Shown here in pieces: positions 1 through 11,008 of a DNA stretch of 32,509 nucleotides. This DNA comes from Zancudomyces culisetae (lineage: Eukaryota > Kickxellomycota > Harpellomycetes > Harpellales > Legeriomycetaceae). A program made the position numbers and the translations under genes. The notes beneath the pieces were generated by a model. It worked only from the letters and a program-made list of their open reading frames with translations. It ran no database searches and was not told the origin of the DNA. How positions within the stretch are numbered: position 1 is the first letter of the stretch; the number at the start of each line of letters is the position of its first letter. The stretch spans positions 1 to 32,509 of the forward strand of contig LSSK01000224.1 in NCBI GenBank assembly GCA_001969505.1. Direction: 5' to 3'.

Positions 1-259
1 TTTATGAAGAAAAAGATAATACTGAATGGGGATTGTAACATCGGATTGTAAAAGCGGCTGCAGGGTTTCAAATAAAAAAAACACGCTTAAAGTGAATACT
101 ACTACAAATAAAATATGTATAGCGTTTATCATTATGAGTAATTTAGGCATACCCTTTACCTTTTCACCCATTGACCCACTCACGTTTTCTTTATTTGATT
201 TATCTTTTTTAAACAAAATGGGTCAACCGGTTTGATGATAATCATATTACTCGTTATAA

Positions 260-490
260 CAAAACGAACCCATGAATATCATTTTTGCACTTGTTTATAT
301 GTGTATAGATACCATTCAGGCATTTTCTGCACAAAATCTCATCAACGCTGAAAAAAAAAGTACTGTGTTGCTGAAGAAAGATGGACACAATTTTGCACAT
401 AGAATGGGTGATCCAGAATTCATATATACAAAAAATTACGCTTTTTATAGGTGGTATCAAAGTAAGCGTAAAAAAAAACAGCACAAATAA
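260..490 (+). CDS. Possible terminal exon of an unknown gene, SURP/SWAP-like tail
   Basis: An open frame runs from just after a stop at 257 to a TAA at 488-490. The ATG at 272 gives 72 residues, but possible 3' splice sites (TAG at 306-308, CAG at 317-319) would make it a last exon. The C-terminal part contains KKDGHNFAHRM, then DPEF, then YAFYRWYQ, and ends in a basic tail. This spacing of a Gly-x-x-Phe core, Asp-Pro-x-Phe and Tyr-Tyr/Phe-Arg-Trp resembles the end of SURP (SWAP) modules of splicing factors, but it is shorter than a full module. The other exons would lie left of the window. It would be convergent with the CK2 beta gene, 72 bases away. The resemblance is my reading only, and a chance frame in AT-rich DNA is a real alternative. 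Confidence 0.25.
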   Translation, partial: QNEPMNIIFALVYMCIDTIQAFSAQNLINAEKKSTVLLKKDGHNFAHRMGDPEFIYTKNYAFYRWYQSKRKKKQHK

Positions 491-562
491 GAACAACGAT
501 GGTAATAGTGATAATAATTAGACAGTTAATCCAAAATAGGAAAAATATAAAGGGAATATGTA

Positions 563-1426
563 TCAATTCTTCTTATTCTCCGCCTCGTAGGCAGCTAGCC
601 GGGATGCTTGTGCTTTGCGCTGGGCATCCTGCCACCGATGGACATTGGCAATATTATGAATTTTAAAGCCAAATATTTTTGGGACATATCTTTGGGCTTC
701 CGTAAGAGGTGGCGGTTTTAGGGAAGGATAGGCCTGTAGTAACATATGAGGAAAACTTGTTCCAAAATACGCACCGTCGATTGAACAGTGGCGGGATGAT
801 TTGGGGTGATAAATATCTTCACAGCGACAACAGTAGAGCTTCACTGATACCTCATTTGGAACGTCGGTTATCCCTACAGGAAGTAGGTTTTGCTGATTAC
901 AGTACACTCGCGGACACCGCCCAAAATCGCCCCTTTTGTACTTTTCAACCTACAAAAAAAAAGAATACAAAGTATTAATCTTCCGGACAATAAAAAAACT
1001 AAACTAAACACCTACCATTTTGATTAAACCGCGAGTAGTGATGATAAATCGTGCGTGAATCAATCCATAGAGGTGTTTTGCAGATCTGTCGAGGATTTTG
1101 CTTTGTTCGTCATCAAAGGAATCTTCATCTATAATATTTTACCAAAAAAACATCAGTTAAAGTATGTAAAGGTTTAAAGAGAATGAGAAAATCTGAACTA
1201 CGTAAATTCCTATTAAGGAGAAAATGTTTAGAAAATTGTACGTACCAAGCTGATCGGTGATTAGATCAAAGGCTTGCTGATAATGTGCGACTTCTGCATG
1301 CAATCCAGTGAGATTGAACCTATCTAAAATATACTCATCGTCGATTTCGCAGAAGAACTCATTTCCTTTTGTGTTGAGGAACCATTCCACCCAATACTTA
1401 TAACCCTCTGAATCAGTTTCACTCAT
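563..1426 (-). CDS. CKB: Casein kinase II regulatory (beta) subunit, 3 exons
   Basis: This is the regulatory beta subunit of protein kinase CK2, which dimerises through a zinc finger and docks the catalytic alpha subunits in nucleus and cytosol. On the minus strand the exons are 1426-1246, 1128-1016 and 949-563, joined by GT-AG introns of 117 and 66 nt, giving 226 aa. The start at 1426 begins MSETDSEGYKYWVEWFL, the usual N-terminus of the family. The acidic patch around EIDDEYILDRFNLTGL follows, then SAKHLYGLIHARFIITTRG encoded by exon 2. The zinc ligands are two Cys pairs, in CPRVYC and YCCRC; the dimer segment YHPKSSRHCSIDGAYFGT is intact. The C-terminus is short and lacks the acidic insert of budding-yeast Ckb1. 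The length is nearer to animal beta subunits than to S. cerevisiae Ckb1/Ckb2. I cannot say which yeast paralogue it matches, so only the family symbol is given. Confidence 0.93.
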
Positions 1427-3407
1427 CGAGATACCTATGATTTTGATGTTAGCGCGTTTCTAATTTTTGTTGAAAAGTGGATTTGAAAAAAAAAAACACC
1501 GCGTGAGGGGGGATAGTTCACCTCGCTTTACAGTTAAAGCTGATAAATCAAACTTGAATATATAGTGAGTCTACTAACACCTTCTAAAAGTTGGTTGTAC
1601 GTGTTATTCACTAGCAAGCCCTTCGATTTCGAACAGTGGAAAACAGTTTTATCTTTTTTTTTCCAACCATGAACCACCCTATTGGGTTTGGCAAAAAAAA
1701 AATTTTCCTACTTTTTTCACCATTTGTTATTTAAATCACTGTTTTCTTTGCAGTTATATCTAATGGCGGGTAGGATGCTTTTAATGAATAGTATTGGCCA
1801 AATAAAATAATTTAATATAAAGACATTAATCATTTCTGGGGTCCTTGTGGATGACTCACGGGGTTTTAGCACAGTCTATTTCACATAAAAAAAGAGATAA
1901 AAAAGAAAAAGAAAAAGTGGAAGGCCATTTGTTATAGAAACAGATTATCTTCAAGATAGTAAGCACATCAGATTGTTATATCAAGGTAGTATTCCACAGT
2001 TGTTTAATAGTTTAGATCTTTGAGATGATTGGAATACCTTTGATAATACAGCAATGTAGTGACTGGAATATGTGGGTTTTCAACTCATGGTAATTACCCA
2101 CTTTCCCGAACATCTCCTGCCAATACTCGTTCTTATTTTTCTGCTAATTATATCGCACCATAAGAAGCAAAAGGTAGTTCTGAGTTTAAGTACACAGTGA
2201 AAACACGCCTATAACTATATTTCCACCGCGTATCAGGGTACTTTTAATCTTTAAAGAAAATTCATACCTCAGATACATAACAAATAGCATGCGTGTATGG
2301 GCAAAGATTTCATCGTATGAGTTTGAGAGCCCTCTATAGTAGTTTTGGGTACAAAATAGTCTCCTAATAGTACTCACCTTCAGGAAAGGATACTTTGATG
2401 GAACGAAATAAATATATATGGCTCTTATTCAACACGCAAACTACAGGAACAAGAGAATTATTGATTTTTCATCAAACTCTGAACATTACTCTCAGCTAAT
2501 AGCTTTGCAGCAACATGTATGATATTGGCATCCCGTTTTTTTTCGCCGTCCGGGTCCATATACCAACAAGTATATCTTGAGAATTTGTAAAATATAATAC
2601 TATAATGAACGGAGTGCAAGTACTTTATAAACAACGATGTAGCATGCATTCTTTTAGCTAAACAATACCCCTCTCACCCAAAAAAAATGTGCTTTTTTTT
2701 ATTATTACAAAGAAATCACGATTGTAAATCATTTGGAGATACAGGGGCTTTTAGTATTATACAAAGGGGTGTGGTACGAACAAAGGCTCATTATCATCTT
2801 GGGTATATTTTTTTTACATACATATTTTAAAGATGTGAGCTATTACACTCCTTTTTCTCGGAAAGTCTGAAGGTTAGTATACTTGATCAACATCAGGTAA
2901 TGGCTGCTTTGTCAATATGATATTAGAATGGTGGGTTTTCAGGCAATAAGTAATGCGGTTACCAACAGAAAAACTTTCTAGAATTAGCTGGCTATATAGG
3001 ATATGCTTCACCAGGTCATACCTTGGTGCCACTTGAATACGAATTGACCAAAGGGAATTTTTAAAACAAAACGCTTTCAGCGTAAAACAAAAATTCCGAA
3101 AAAGCAGATAAGTGAAGGTAAATGGCATTCACATGACATTCCTACGCGGGATTATTACACAATCTTGGTAGTAAAAGAAGATACACATACCAAAGGGAGC
3201 TTACCAACAGGGCAATTATATTTCCCCGTTGCCTTCAACTGCAAGACCAACATCTAAGAACTTTCCACATTTTACACTTCACCCAAAAGACGTATATAAA
3301 ACAAAAAAAGTCGACTCTATTACTTTCCATGCACAAATATCATTATTTCTATGATATACACATGTCGCCGAAGTGTTTATGTGGAGATGGGAGTTGAATC
3401 ACCGCTA

Positions 3408-3449
3408 TTATACAGGCGCTACCGGCAAACTTCAAGTCTACCTGTATAA
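3408..3449. repeat. Perfect 9-bp inverted repeat with a GC-rich loop
   Basis: TTATACAGG at 3408-3416 is exactly complementary to CCTGTATAA at 3441-3449. They enclose a 24-nt loop (CGCTACCGGC...) that is richer in G+C than the surroundings. No T run follows, so it does not look like a Pol III terminator. It could be a binding site for a dimeric regulator, the stem of a small RNA, or chance. There is no gene within 900 bp. Confidence 0.35.
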
Positions 3450-4276
3450 AATGTGGTCTTGATAAAAAACTGGAAAACCCCTCGGTTGTATGAGCAAAAA
3501 AGAGTTAAAGAGTGCAAATGTTTTGTGTTATTTTGAGCGTAGCTGCGATTATAACCAAGTGCTGATTCTTTTTTTTTTTGCTAAACCTAAATGATATTTT
3601 TGTTTACATCAAAATATTAAACAATTTTATTATGGACAGAGTGAGGTCTGAGTTATGTAATGGTCAGGTTTTAATTTGAGTGGTATTTATTAATATTCTC
3701 TAAATCAAACCAATGCTATTGTACCAAATGTTATTGGTAATAATTAAAGCGAATTTGAGCTAAACACAAGCGGAAAAATACAAATGAGAGAGAGAGAAAA
3801 AAAGACAGAAACAGAAACATTGCTTGTCCAAAAAAAAGGCAGGAAGGTTCGCTTTTTTTTAATTTTATACTCAAAAACAATTGTATGTATCACAATAGTC
3901 TCAACTTCAACCATATTTTGATACTTACTTTCTATCTTGCTTACCTTTAACTAGTGTGTACTTTTTTTTGCTGCTAGTCATAATCAGTAGGTATACAGCA
4001 TATTTTAAAGCGGTGTTTTATCATACGAAGTATTTTTCCTAAAAAGAAAAAAAGGTAAGTATATCAATTTGATCGACTTTAGTAGCTTTGAACATTAAAC
4101 CCTAAGTCCTCAGCTGCAGCTTGCCCATCTAAATCGCTTGATGGTGATGACTGCTTTTTTATCTTTTACTATTGCTTTGTCACAATAATTTTAGATTGCA
4201 ACATAATTTAATGTACATTTTGTATTATGTTCGATGGGAGTGTAGCAGTTGGGAATATCAATAGGATGTCTTTTTC

Positions 4277-4284
4277 TATATAAA
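4277..4284 (+). promoter_or_regulatory. TATA-like element of RAS
   Basis: TATATAAA lies about 70 bp before the RAS start codon, in a T-rich tract. Its position and sequence fit a fungal TATA box. No transcription start can be fixed from the sequence. Confidence 0.45.
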
Positions 4285-4354
4285 ATTTTATAACGTATAA
4301 TTCAAAGTTATTAACTGATATATAGAATAGCGTATCAATTAAAGTGGTTATAGA

Positions 4355-5393
<1,039 letters not shown>

Positions 5394-5590
5394 TAAAATC
5401 TTCTAAATTACGTCTACAATATAAATCAAGTTTGTTATGGAGCTCTGGATAGTGGAGCTCTGCACTTTTTTTTTGTCTTAATTTTCGATGTTTTAATAAA
5501 TCCACAATGTACTAAATACTGTTTTTGTATTTCTTTTTCATGGGAATGAGATAGATAAAAAAGAAGTAGTGAAGATTCTGATTAGAAAGA

Positions 5591-5707
5591 TAGTGGTGCT
5601 CCGTACCGCTGAACCACACATATGGGTTCAAGTAGCTTGGATTCACATTCCACCAGTCCCAGAAATAGTGAGCACCACCACTACTATAACTTGGGACGAA
5701 TGTGGAA
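5591..5707 (+). other. Structured element: bulged hairpin whose loop pairs upstream
   Basis: Paired blocks fold 5642-5707 into one long hairpin. TTC then ACATTC (5645-5650) pairs with GAATGT (5698-5703) and then GAA; GTCCCAG (5656-5662) pairs with TTGGGAC (5691-5697, one G-U); ATAGT (5665-5669) pairs with ACTAT (5683-5687). The 13-nt loop contains GAGCACCAC (5670-5678), which is exactly complementary to GTGGTGCTC at 5593-5601, so a pseudoknot is possible. A small extra hairpin GAACC/GGTTC sits between at 5611-5629. It lies about 200-310 nt after the RAS stop and beyond the likely poly(A) site. It may be an independent noncoding RNA (an H/ACA snoRNA-like hairpin is one idea) or a long 3' UTR element. 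I do not recognise a known family. Confidence 0.35.
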
Positions 5708-6912
5708 GTATGTTAGATCAATCTACTAGCTCCTAGCTCTGGGTAACCCTAAAATCTTTTTCAGAAATGAAACACAAAGGACATGCACCATGTGCGTTTT
5801 TATTTTTGCTTTTGTTATGTTTATTTGGGGTATTGTTATGTTTTGAAGACTTCTTTTTTTTAGCAAAAGTTTAAGGGTAAGATTTACGTACTTAAAAGCA
5901 GCCATACTAATACGGACACCAGTGTTGATGCACTTCTCTTAAACATGTACGAATTATAGTTTTTATATGATACTTATCAAATTTAACTGGACATGTCGCA
6001 TAAAGCACAAAAGGGATGTTGATTAATTTTTACCAACCAATTCTATTTACAACATTCCTTTAGCTAAGTTACAGGATTTCCACTGTGCAATAGCATTGTG
6101 TAGATGATAATGGGTTTTACATTCTTGTAAGGAAATATTCAAAAAATAATAATAAAAGTTTTCAAGCATTGCATAAGATTGTGGACCAAAGATTTAAGGT
6201 AAAACCCAAATGGACTGTTCTAGACAACGGTCAACACGTGGCTTTTAGTTGTACACATTTTTCATTCCTCTCCTTGAACTTTGTTTATACCACTCGATAG
6301 CTGTCCTAGTAATGATAAACATGTAATCCATACTTGTTATTTCATATTAAACAAGATTGCTAGCCAGAAAGGCTTTAATATTGGTTGTTTAACATGATCT
6401 ACCAGCTTATATCTTTGAAAAGCCCTAATTCTGGTACATTTTTTGGTGCCTTTCGTTGAGTTTAGTTAGCGTGGTGGTGTTGCTTTATGTTTGAAGACCA
6501 CCAATGGCATATGAATAGTACTAAAAAAGTTGCAGTTTGAGAGAAGGAATGTTTGTCTCGTAGTATACACACTCTTGAGAGACATGTTATACATAAAGCT
6601 AGCAATATCTAGGAAATACTCTTGTGGGAGCGTCTGTTTGACTAAAAAAACTTGTCACTTATCTTCCTCCCTCTTCCTCTTTTTTCCTTTCTCTCACCTC
6701 CTTTACGTCCCTCCCAAAATCATCATTTTTTATTTACATATTTGGATTAGTATACCAAATTCTTAAACATGTGTTTATAATATGAAATGGTTGTAACGAT
6801 GGTAACAGGGTTAGTGGTATACTAAGATCAAACAACGGATTTTGTGATTTACAAACACACCATGATGAAGCTGTAAGGAAAATAGCACAAATATACTTAT
6901 CATCGAAAAATA

Positions 6913-6969
6913 GCCCACTTTACTCGGAGAATTCTGTCTTCTCCGCAATATTTACCCATTGTAGTGGGC
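6913..6969 (+). other. Three-way-junction fold resembling a D-armless tRNA
   Basis: GCCCACT (6913-6919) and AGTGGGC (6963-6969) form a perfect 7-bp closing stem. Inside, CGGAGAA (6925-6931) pairs with TTCTCCG (6939-6945), 7 bp around a 7-nt loop TTCTGTC. CAAT (6946-6949) pairs with ATTG (6958-6961), closing an 8-nt loop. The plan is acceptor-like stem, anticodon-like arm and T-like arm with no D arm, 57 nt in all. There is no clear A or B box and no CCA after it, so it is not a normal nuclear tRNA. It may be a mitochondrial-derived insert, another small RNA, or chance. Confidence 0.3.
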
Positions 6970-7503
6970 AATTCTTTAGAAATAAGTTAATTATTTAGGA
7001 CTAAAATTTACATTTTTATTTTTCCTGCTTTTGGGGGTGTACGCAAATAAAGAAATACTATTTCATAAAATGCCGATTAATCTAAACCATAAATACACCT
7101 TTTTCTGGGTAGAAAACGAGAGAGCACCAGAAGCTGCAACATTTTCACCACAGAATCGTTGCCAGAATGCGATTAAAAAGCTTTGCTAAACCAAGAGTAT
7201 AGAGAATTTTCTACCCCGCCAAAATTCACGCTGCAAAGAATCACAAAATGTATTTTTAGCATTTTATGCATCATTATATGGGATTACAGAGGGGGTTGCA
7301 TTAGTGTATAAACTATATATATACAAAACCAACATTTGTTTTTTTTTTTCTGCGGTTAACACTTGTAATTGCACTTCAAATGCTCAAGAACCTGTCTTTT
7401 ATTACCCCATCAAAAGGAGAAATAGTAGTTGTGCATACTTGTTGCACCGAAAAAGTATAGTTTGCTAAGCTGTAATATTTTAGGTGCAAGCTCACTTTCT
7501 TAC

Positions 7504-7537
7504 AAATAAATACATAAATAAATACATAAATAAATAC
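7504..7537. repeat. Short tandem repeat, 12-bp AT-rich unit
   Basis: A unit close to AAATAAATACAT is repeated nearly three times. It is a microsatellite-like array in intergenic DNA with no sign of function. Confidence 0.7.
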
Positions 7538-7652
7538 AGTCAGAATTAATCTCCAACACTTGTTTATCAATTCATCAAGAGGAAAAGTCTAATTTTTTAA
7601 AGTTGATTTATTATAACGTTAGTGTTAGTTACAGTATTGAATAGCATCCAGG

Positions 7653-7672
7653 ATTATATTATATTATATTAT
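7653..7672. repeat. Pentanucleotide microsatellite (ATATT)n
   Basis: About four copies of a TTATA/ATATT pentamer in intergenic DNA upstream of the MADS-box gene. Confidence 0.7.
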
Positions 7673-8138
7673 CGATTTGCAACTTTTTTTAAAAAAAAAA
7701 CAAAAACAAATGATTTAAAGGGCGCATAAGCTGAATCACCAGTACTGTGCAATATAACATATTAGGGAGTAAAAATTAATAACAACAGCAATAGCAACAG
7801 CAAGAAACAAAAAAGAACCAGTTAAACTGTTAATGAGCCTAGAAAAGCCTGCTATTTGATTATAACATTTACTACCACTCACCCTCAAATTGATTCTAAT
7901 AAGAGTGAATATCATCAAAATTTTGATATCATAAACACAAGATTGATAATTGTCACCGCTGTATTAGTAGAAACTCACGCTTTTTACTTATACGTGGTAC
8001 TACTGTCAGAACGAATTTGTGGATTAAAAAAGTCGGATCAAGTATCAGAACTATAACACTTCAACATTAATTATTTTGATTATTGTTAGCAACAGAATAC
8101 TTTGTATCGAAGCTAACTATAAATGGAACCAATATTGG

Positions 8139-8146
8139 TATAAAAA
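8139..8146 (+). promoter_or_regulatory. TATA box of the MADS-box gene
   Basis: TATAAAAA lies 178 bp before the chosen ATG. Slightly upstream, at 8117-8126, CTATAAATGG is one base away from a CArG-type MADS site, so the gene could be bound by a MADS protein. That second point is inference. Confidence 0.4.
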
Positions 8147-8323
8147 CGAGAGCTCAAAAAAAAGCATCATATATCTGTATTAATACAAACAATTGTAATT
8201 GCAAATTCGAATTCGAAACGGTCAATACAATACGATCTTTTTGATGCCATTTAGGTGAGATACATTCTATTAATAAGTAATAATAGCGACACCCAATATC
8301 ACAGTCAAAACCTTTTAAAGAAA

Positions 8324-11008
8324 ATGGGTAGAAAGAAAATAAATATCAGCGAAATTAAAAATTCAAGACAAAAAACTGTTACATTCGCCAGGAGAAGGTC
8401 TGGTCTTATAAAAAAGGCGCATGAGTTGAGCGTTTTGTGCGGGGTAAAAGTTGCCCTTGTAGTTTTTGATACAAAAAATGCAAGTCATGTATATGCATCT
8501 ACAGAAACACCAGACGCACTATTTAAAAGATATATGGAAAAGTGTTTTATAACAAACGAATCGAGAAAGCGAAAGGACAATGTAGGTGCTGATGATGAGG
8601 ATAATGGAACATATGGATTTGATAGCAACGGTTCTTTTGTTAAGCGAAAATTGGCCGTAGTTAATGAATACAAAATAATGAAAGGCGATTCAAGTTCCGA
8701 GGGGGTTCAGATAAAACACAATAAACAATATCACGATCCAAACGCAGTTTGTTTGCAAAAAAAGGCTATCGAACCTCACCCTTCTGGTGATAAAATTTCA
8801 TGGAACGCAAACCCCGCTGGGTTTGCACCACAGCAAATACTACCGATAAATAATTACACCGAATTGAGAGGCGAAGGTTATGGTAGTGGTAGTGGTAATG
8901 GTACTGAGGCTCTACTGGGAGCAAAAAAAAAAAGCGCTTCAATAGCTGCTTCTTCTGGTGACAAAATTGGTGAGAACCCGACGTCTTCGCTCTATCAGAA
9001 CAAAGTAGCACTAGGTACACAGCAATATTTTGTAAAACCACAGTATAAATATGGATATGAAACTGATGCGGATGTACTTCTAGGTTGCAATGCTGGCGGA
9101 CACAATAATAATCAGGAGCTTGGAGTGCAGGGATATGCAATACCTCAGCAGATTTTAAAACCAACTGAAATGTACAACTATGAGAATGAATTTGGTGTGC
9201 GAAATAGTAGTAACACAAATAATTTTGGAGGTGAAGAAATTTCCAATGGAAGACGTATTGCTGAATCCAATACAATAGATGTCTCAGGATTAAACTTGGC
9301 AAATCGTGAATATAGTAATAATGACATTTTTGGTGGATTTATCTACAAACAGCAGGAACAAGCGCATACCCCTGAAAACGCCGCCATGTTTGGAATGCTA
9401 CAGGAAAATAGTATTTACCAACTAGGCATTAGTAATCAAATCCAAGGTGTTGACAATGGCCAAATGGATGGCTCGGGTGCTTCAATGTTACCATGGGGTG
9501 GCAGATATATCGGAAGTGTTAATAGTAAAACCAATCCCCTATCAGTAAACGAAAATATTACTTTAAATCCCTTTGGCGAAAGAATAATAGGGTCTGCACT
9601 TTCAAGCATTGGAAAGAGTCCAGAAGGAAAAAATAAGGGATCGGATGGTTCAAAAGAGAAAAAAGCAAGCAGTAAAGAAAAATTGGGTATAGGCTCCAAA
9701 GTAGCAGGAGGTAGAGGAGCTTTAAAAAACAGGCTTGTTAGCAATCCCAGCTCCAGGTTTTTATCGAATGGAAATAAAACAAAAGGTGCATCATCTGGAA
9801 ACTCTGGAAATCGTATACACTCGTTGTCTACAGTCGAGTCAACATTAATGTCAGATGCAATCAAATCAGCAAAAACGGAAATATTCAATAATAACGAAAA
9901 AAGTAAAAAGAGAAAGCTGACCCAGGCTATGTCAGCCAAACAACAAGTATCAGATACAAGAAGTACCACAGAAAAACAACCTTTAAACTATGACGAGGGT
10001 GGCAGACCAGAGATAGCTTCTGCCAATATAGATGTAGGGTCCAATTTCCAGCCTCAGTTGGCGAACACGTTTTTTATGCAAACAGGAAATACAGAAGCAA
10101 CTGGATTTGGTATGTGGGGTGTAGACTATGATAGTATAGCTCTTCAAAACGGTGTTGGTATTTCTGAAAAAGAGCTATTAGAGGCCAACTTACAGGGTGC
10201 TCAGTTTAGTGATATGGGTATGCTAGGGTTAGATAAGAACCTGTGTGCAAAAACGCAAATACCTAATGCTATGGAGTATCACATGAATATGAATAACGTA
10301 GCCAGTAACGATGATGATAATCATGTAAACAGGGCTTTACTTGAAAGTATTAGTAGTGAAGAGGGTAGTGTGTTGAATACCTCGACCAGAAAATCTGATG
10401 AGAATACTGGAAGCGAAAAGGCTGGTGCAGTAAATGATTCCATGAAAATAGAAAGAAGAGTATCAGAGCAATGGTTTGACAACTTGAAAGATCGTCCAAG
10501 TAGCTTAGAAGGGATGAATGGACTTGTTGTAAATTTTTCAAATGCTAATGATGCTAAAGACGGACAGTCGATAACTCCTACAAGAATTAAAAATACTACA
10601 TCTTTGGATAGTGGGAAAGAAAAAATGGAAGCAACACTAATAGATGTTACGTTTAATCGAGGCGCCATTGGAGGTGAGCTTGGGGGTATGTTTGATATAA
10701 AGTATGGTGTTGATTCTGGTACTTTGAATACAGATATCGGGATGCCAATGCAGTTACAGCTTGAACCAGGAAACCAGCACGGATATGCAAATGATCCATT
10801 AATACTTCAAAACCTGGAAGGTAACACTGGTATTGTTGGTGAACATGGACTGGGATATAATATGGATGAGGTCAGTTATTACAACAACTATGTTATTCCA
10901 GGTGACATTACGCTTGGTGTCGTTTCCAATAGGGGGACAGAAAATGAACCAAAAATGGGCAAAGGGTTTGTGGGTCAATATGTAAATGAGGAGTTTTTTA
11001 GCGTTTGA
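8324..11008 (+). CDS. RLM1-like: MADS-box transcription factor, MEF2/Rlm1-type
   Basis: This is a DNA-binding transcription factor of the nucleus. The frame is open further upstream to a GTG at 8255, but the ATG at 8324 gives MGRKKINISEI, the standard MADS start, so the protein is 894 aa. The MADS domain covers residues 1 to about 60: SRQKTVTFARRRSGLIKKAH, then ELSVLCGVKVALVVFD, then HVYAST. The ELSVLC...ALVVF pattern is MEF2-like (Rlm1/Smp1 group) and not SRF/Mcm1-like. The rest has no known domain: it is long, Asn/Ser/Gly-rich and probably disordered, with basic clusters such as SRKRKD and KSKKRKL that could act in nuclear import. Rlm1 in budding yeast is the target of the Slt2 cell-wall MAP kinase, but I see no clear docking site. 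It is intronless, unlike its neighbour RAS. The family is firm; orthology to RLM1 rather than SMP1 is not settled. Confidence 0.88.
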   Translation: MGRKKINISEIKNSRQKTVTFARRRSGLIKKAHELSVLCGVKVALVVFDTKNASHVYASTETPDALFKRYMEKCFITNESRKRKDNVGADDEDNGTYGFDSNGSFVKRKLAVVNEYKIMKGDSSSEGVQIKHNKQYHDPNAVCLQKKAIEPHPSGDKISWNANPAGFAPQQILPINNYTELRGEGYGSGSGNGTEALLGAKKKSASIAASSGDKIGENPTSSLYQNKVALGTQQYFVKPQYKYGYETDADVLLGCNAGGHNNNQELGVQGYAIPQQILKPTEMYNYENEFGVRNSSNTNNFGGEEISNGRRIAESNTIDVSGLNLANREYSNNDIFGGFIYKQQEQAHTPENAAMFGMLQENSIYQLGISNQIQGVDNGQMDGSGASMLPWGGRYIGSVNSKTNPLSVNENITLNPFGERIIGSALSSIGKSPEGKNKGSDGSKEKKASSKEKLGIGSKVAGGRGALKNRLVSNPSSRFLSNGNKTKGASSGNSGNRIHSLSTVESTLMSDAIKSAKTEIFNNNEKSKKRKLTQAMSAKQQVSDTRSTTEKQPLNYDEGGRPEIASANIDVGSNFQPQLANTFFMQTGNTEATGFGMWGVDYDSIALQNGVGISEKELLEANLQGAQFSDMGMLGLDKNLCAKTQIPNAMEYHMNMNNVASNDDDNHVNRALLESISSEEGSVLNTSTRKSDENTGSEKAGAVNDSMKIERRVSEQWFDNLKDRPSSLEGMNGLVVNFSNANDAKDGQSITPTRIKNTTSLDSGKEKMEATLIDVTFNRGAIGGELGGMFDIKYGVDSGTLNTDIGMPMQLQLEPGNQHGYANDPLILQNLEGNTGIVGEHGLGYNMDEVSYYNNYVIPGDITLGVVSNRGTENEPKMGKGFVGQYVNEEFFSV

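Larger units (their letters stand above)
1427..4354. other. Intergenic region, CKB to RAS (divergent promoters)
   Basis: This 2.9 kb AT-rich stretch lies between two divergently transcribed genes, so it must hold both promoters. Short open frames on the minus strand (2186-2377, 2458-2649, 2874-3128) have no recognisable domain and do not join convincingly through splice sites. I see many A and T tracts, no clear tRNA and no transposon ends. The only marked structure is the perfect inverted repeat at 3408-3449, listed separately. Confidence 0.6.
5394..8323. other. Intergenic region, RAS to MADS-box gene
   Basis: This 2.9 kb stretch has no convincing gene. Short frames at 6530-6766 (+), 7376-7570 (-), 7736-7918 (-) and 7856-8056 (+) show no domain. 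It holds the two foldable segments at 5591-5707 and 6913-6969, short tandem repeats near 7504 and 7653, and the MADS promoter near 8139. GGAGCTCTG occurs twice as a short direct repeat near 5439 and 5454, just before the RAS poly(A) region. Confidence 0.6.

Noticed and set aside
2458-3128. Two minus-strand frames that might be exons of a hidden gene (one with YMDPDGEKKRD, one ending LPDVDQVY, followed by a TACTAAC)
   Set aside because: The TACTAAC lies only a few bases before the nearest AG, the frames do not join in phase, and neither shows a domain.
3378-3450. tRNA-like gene on the minus strand around GATTCAACTCC
   Set aside because: T and anticodon stems do not pair; only the 9-bp inverted repeat is real.
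4076-4175. Minus-strand frame ending in DLGFNVQSY, and the telomere-like ACCCTAA near 4098
   Set aside because: There is no room for upstream exons before the divergent RAS gene, and a single CCCTAA is expected by chance.
5737-5753. GGGTAACCCTAAAAT as a telomerase RNA template beside the pseudoknot-like element
   Set aside because: Template should precede the pseudoknot; here it follows it. One short match is not evidence.
8255-8323. Upstream in-frame GTG start for the MADS protein
   Set aside because: MADS proteins begin with MGR/K at the domain; the ATG at 8324 fits exactly and the upstream 23 residues have no family match.
8766-10668. Minus-strand frames inside the MADS gene
   Set aside because: They are shadows of the coding strand with skewed composition and no domain.
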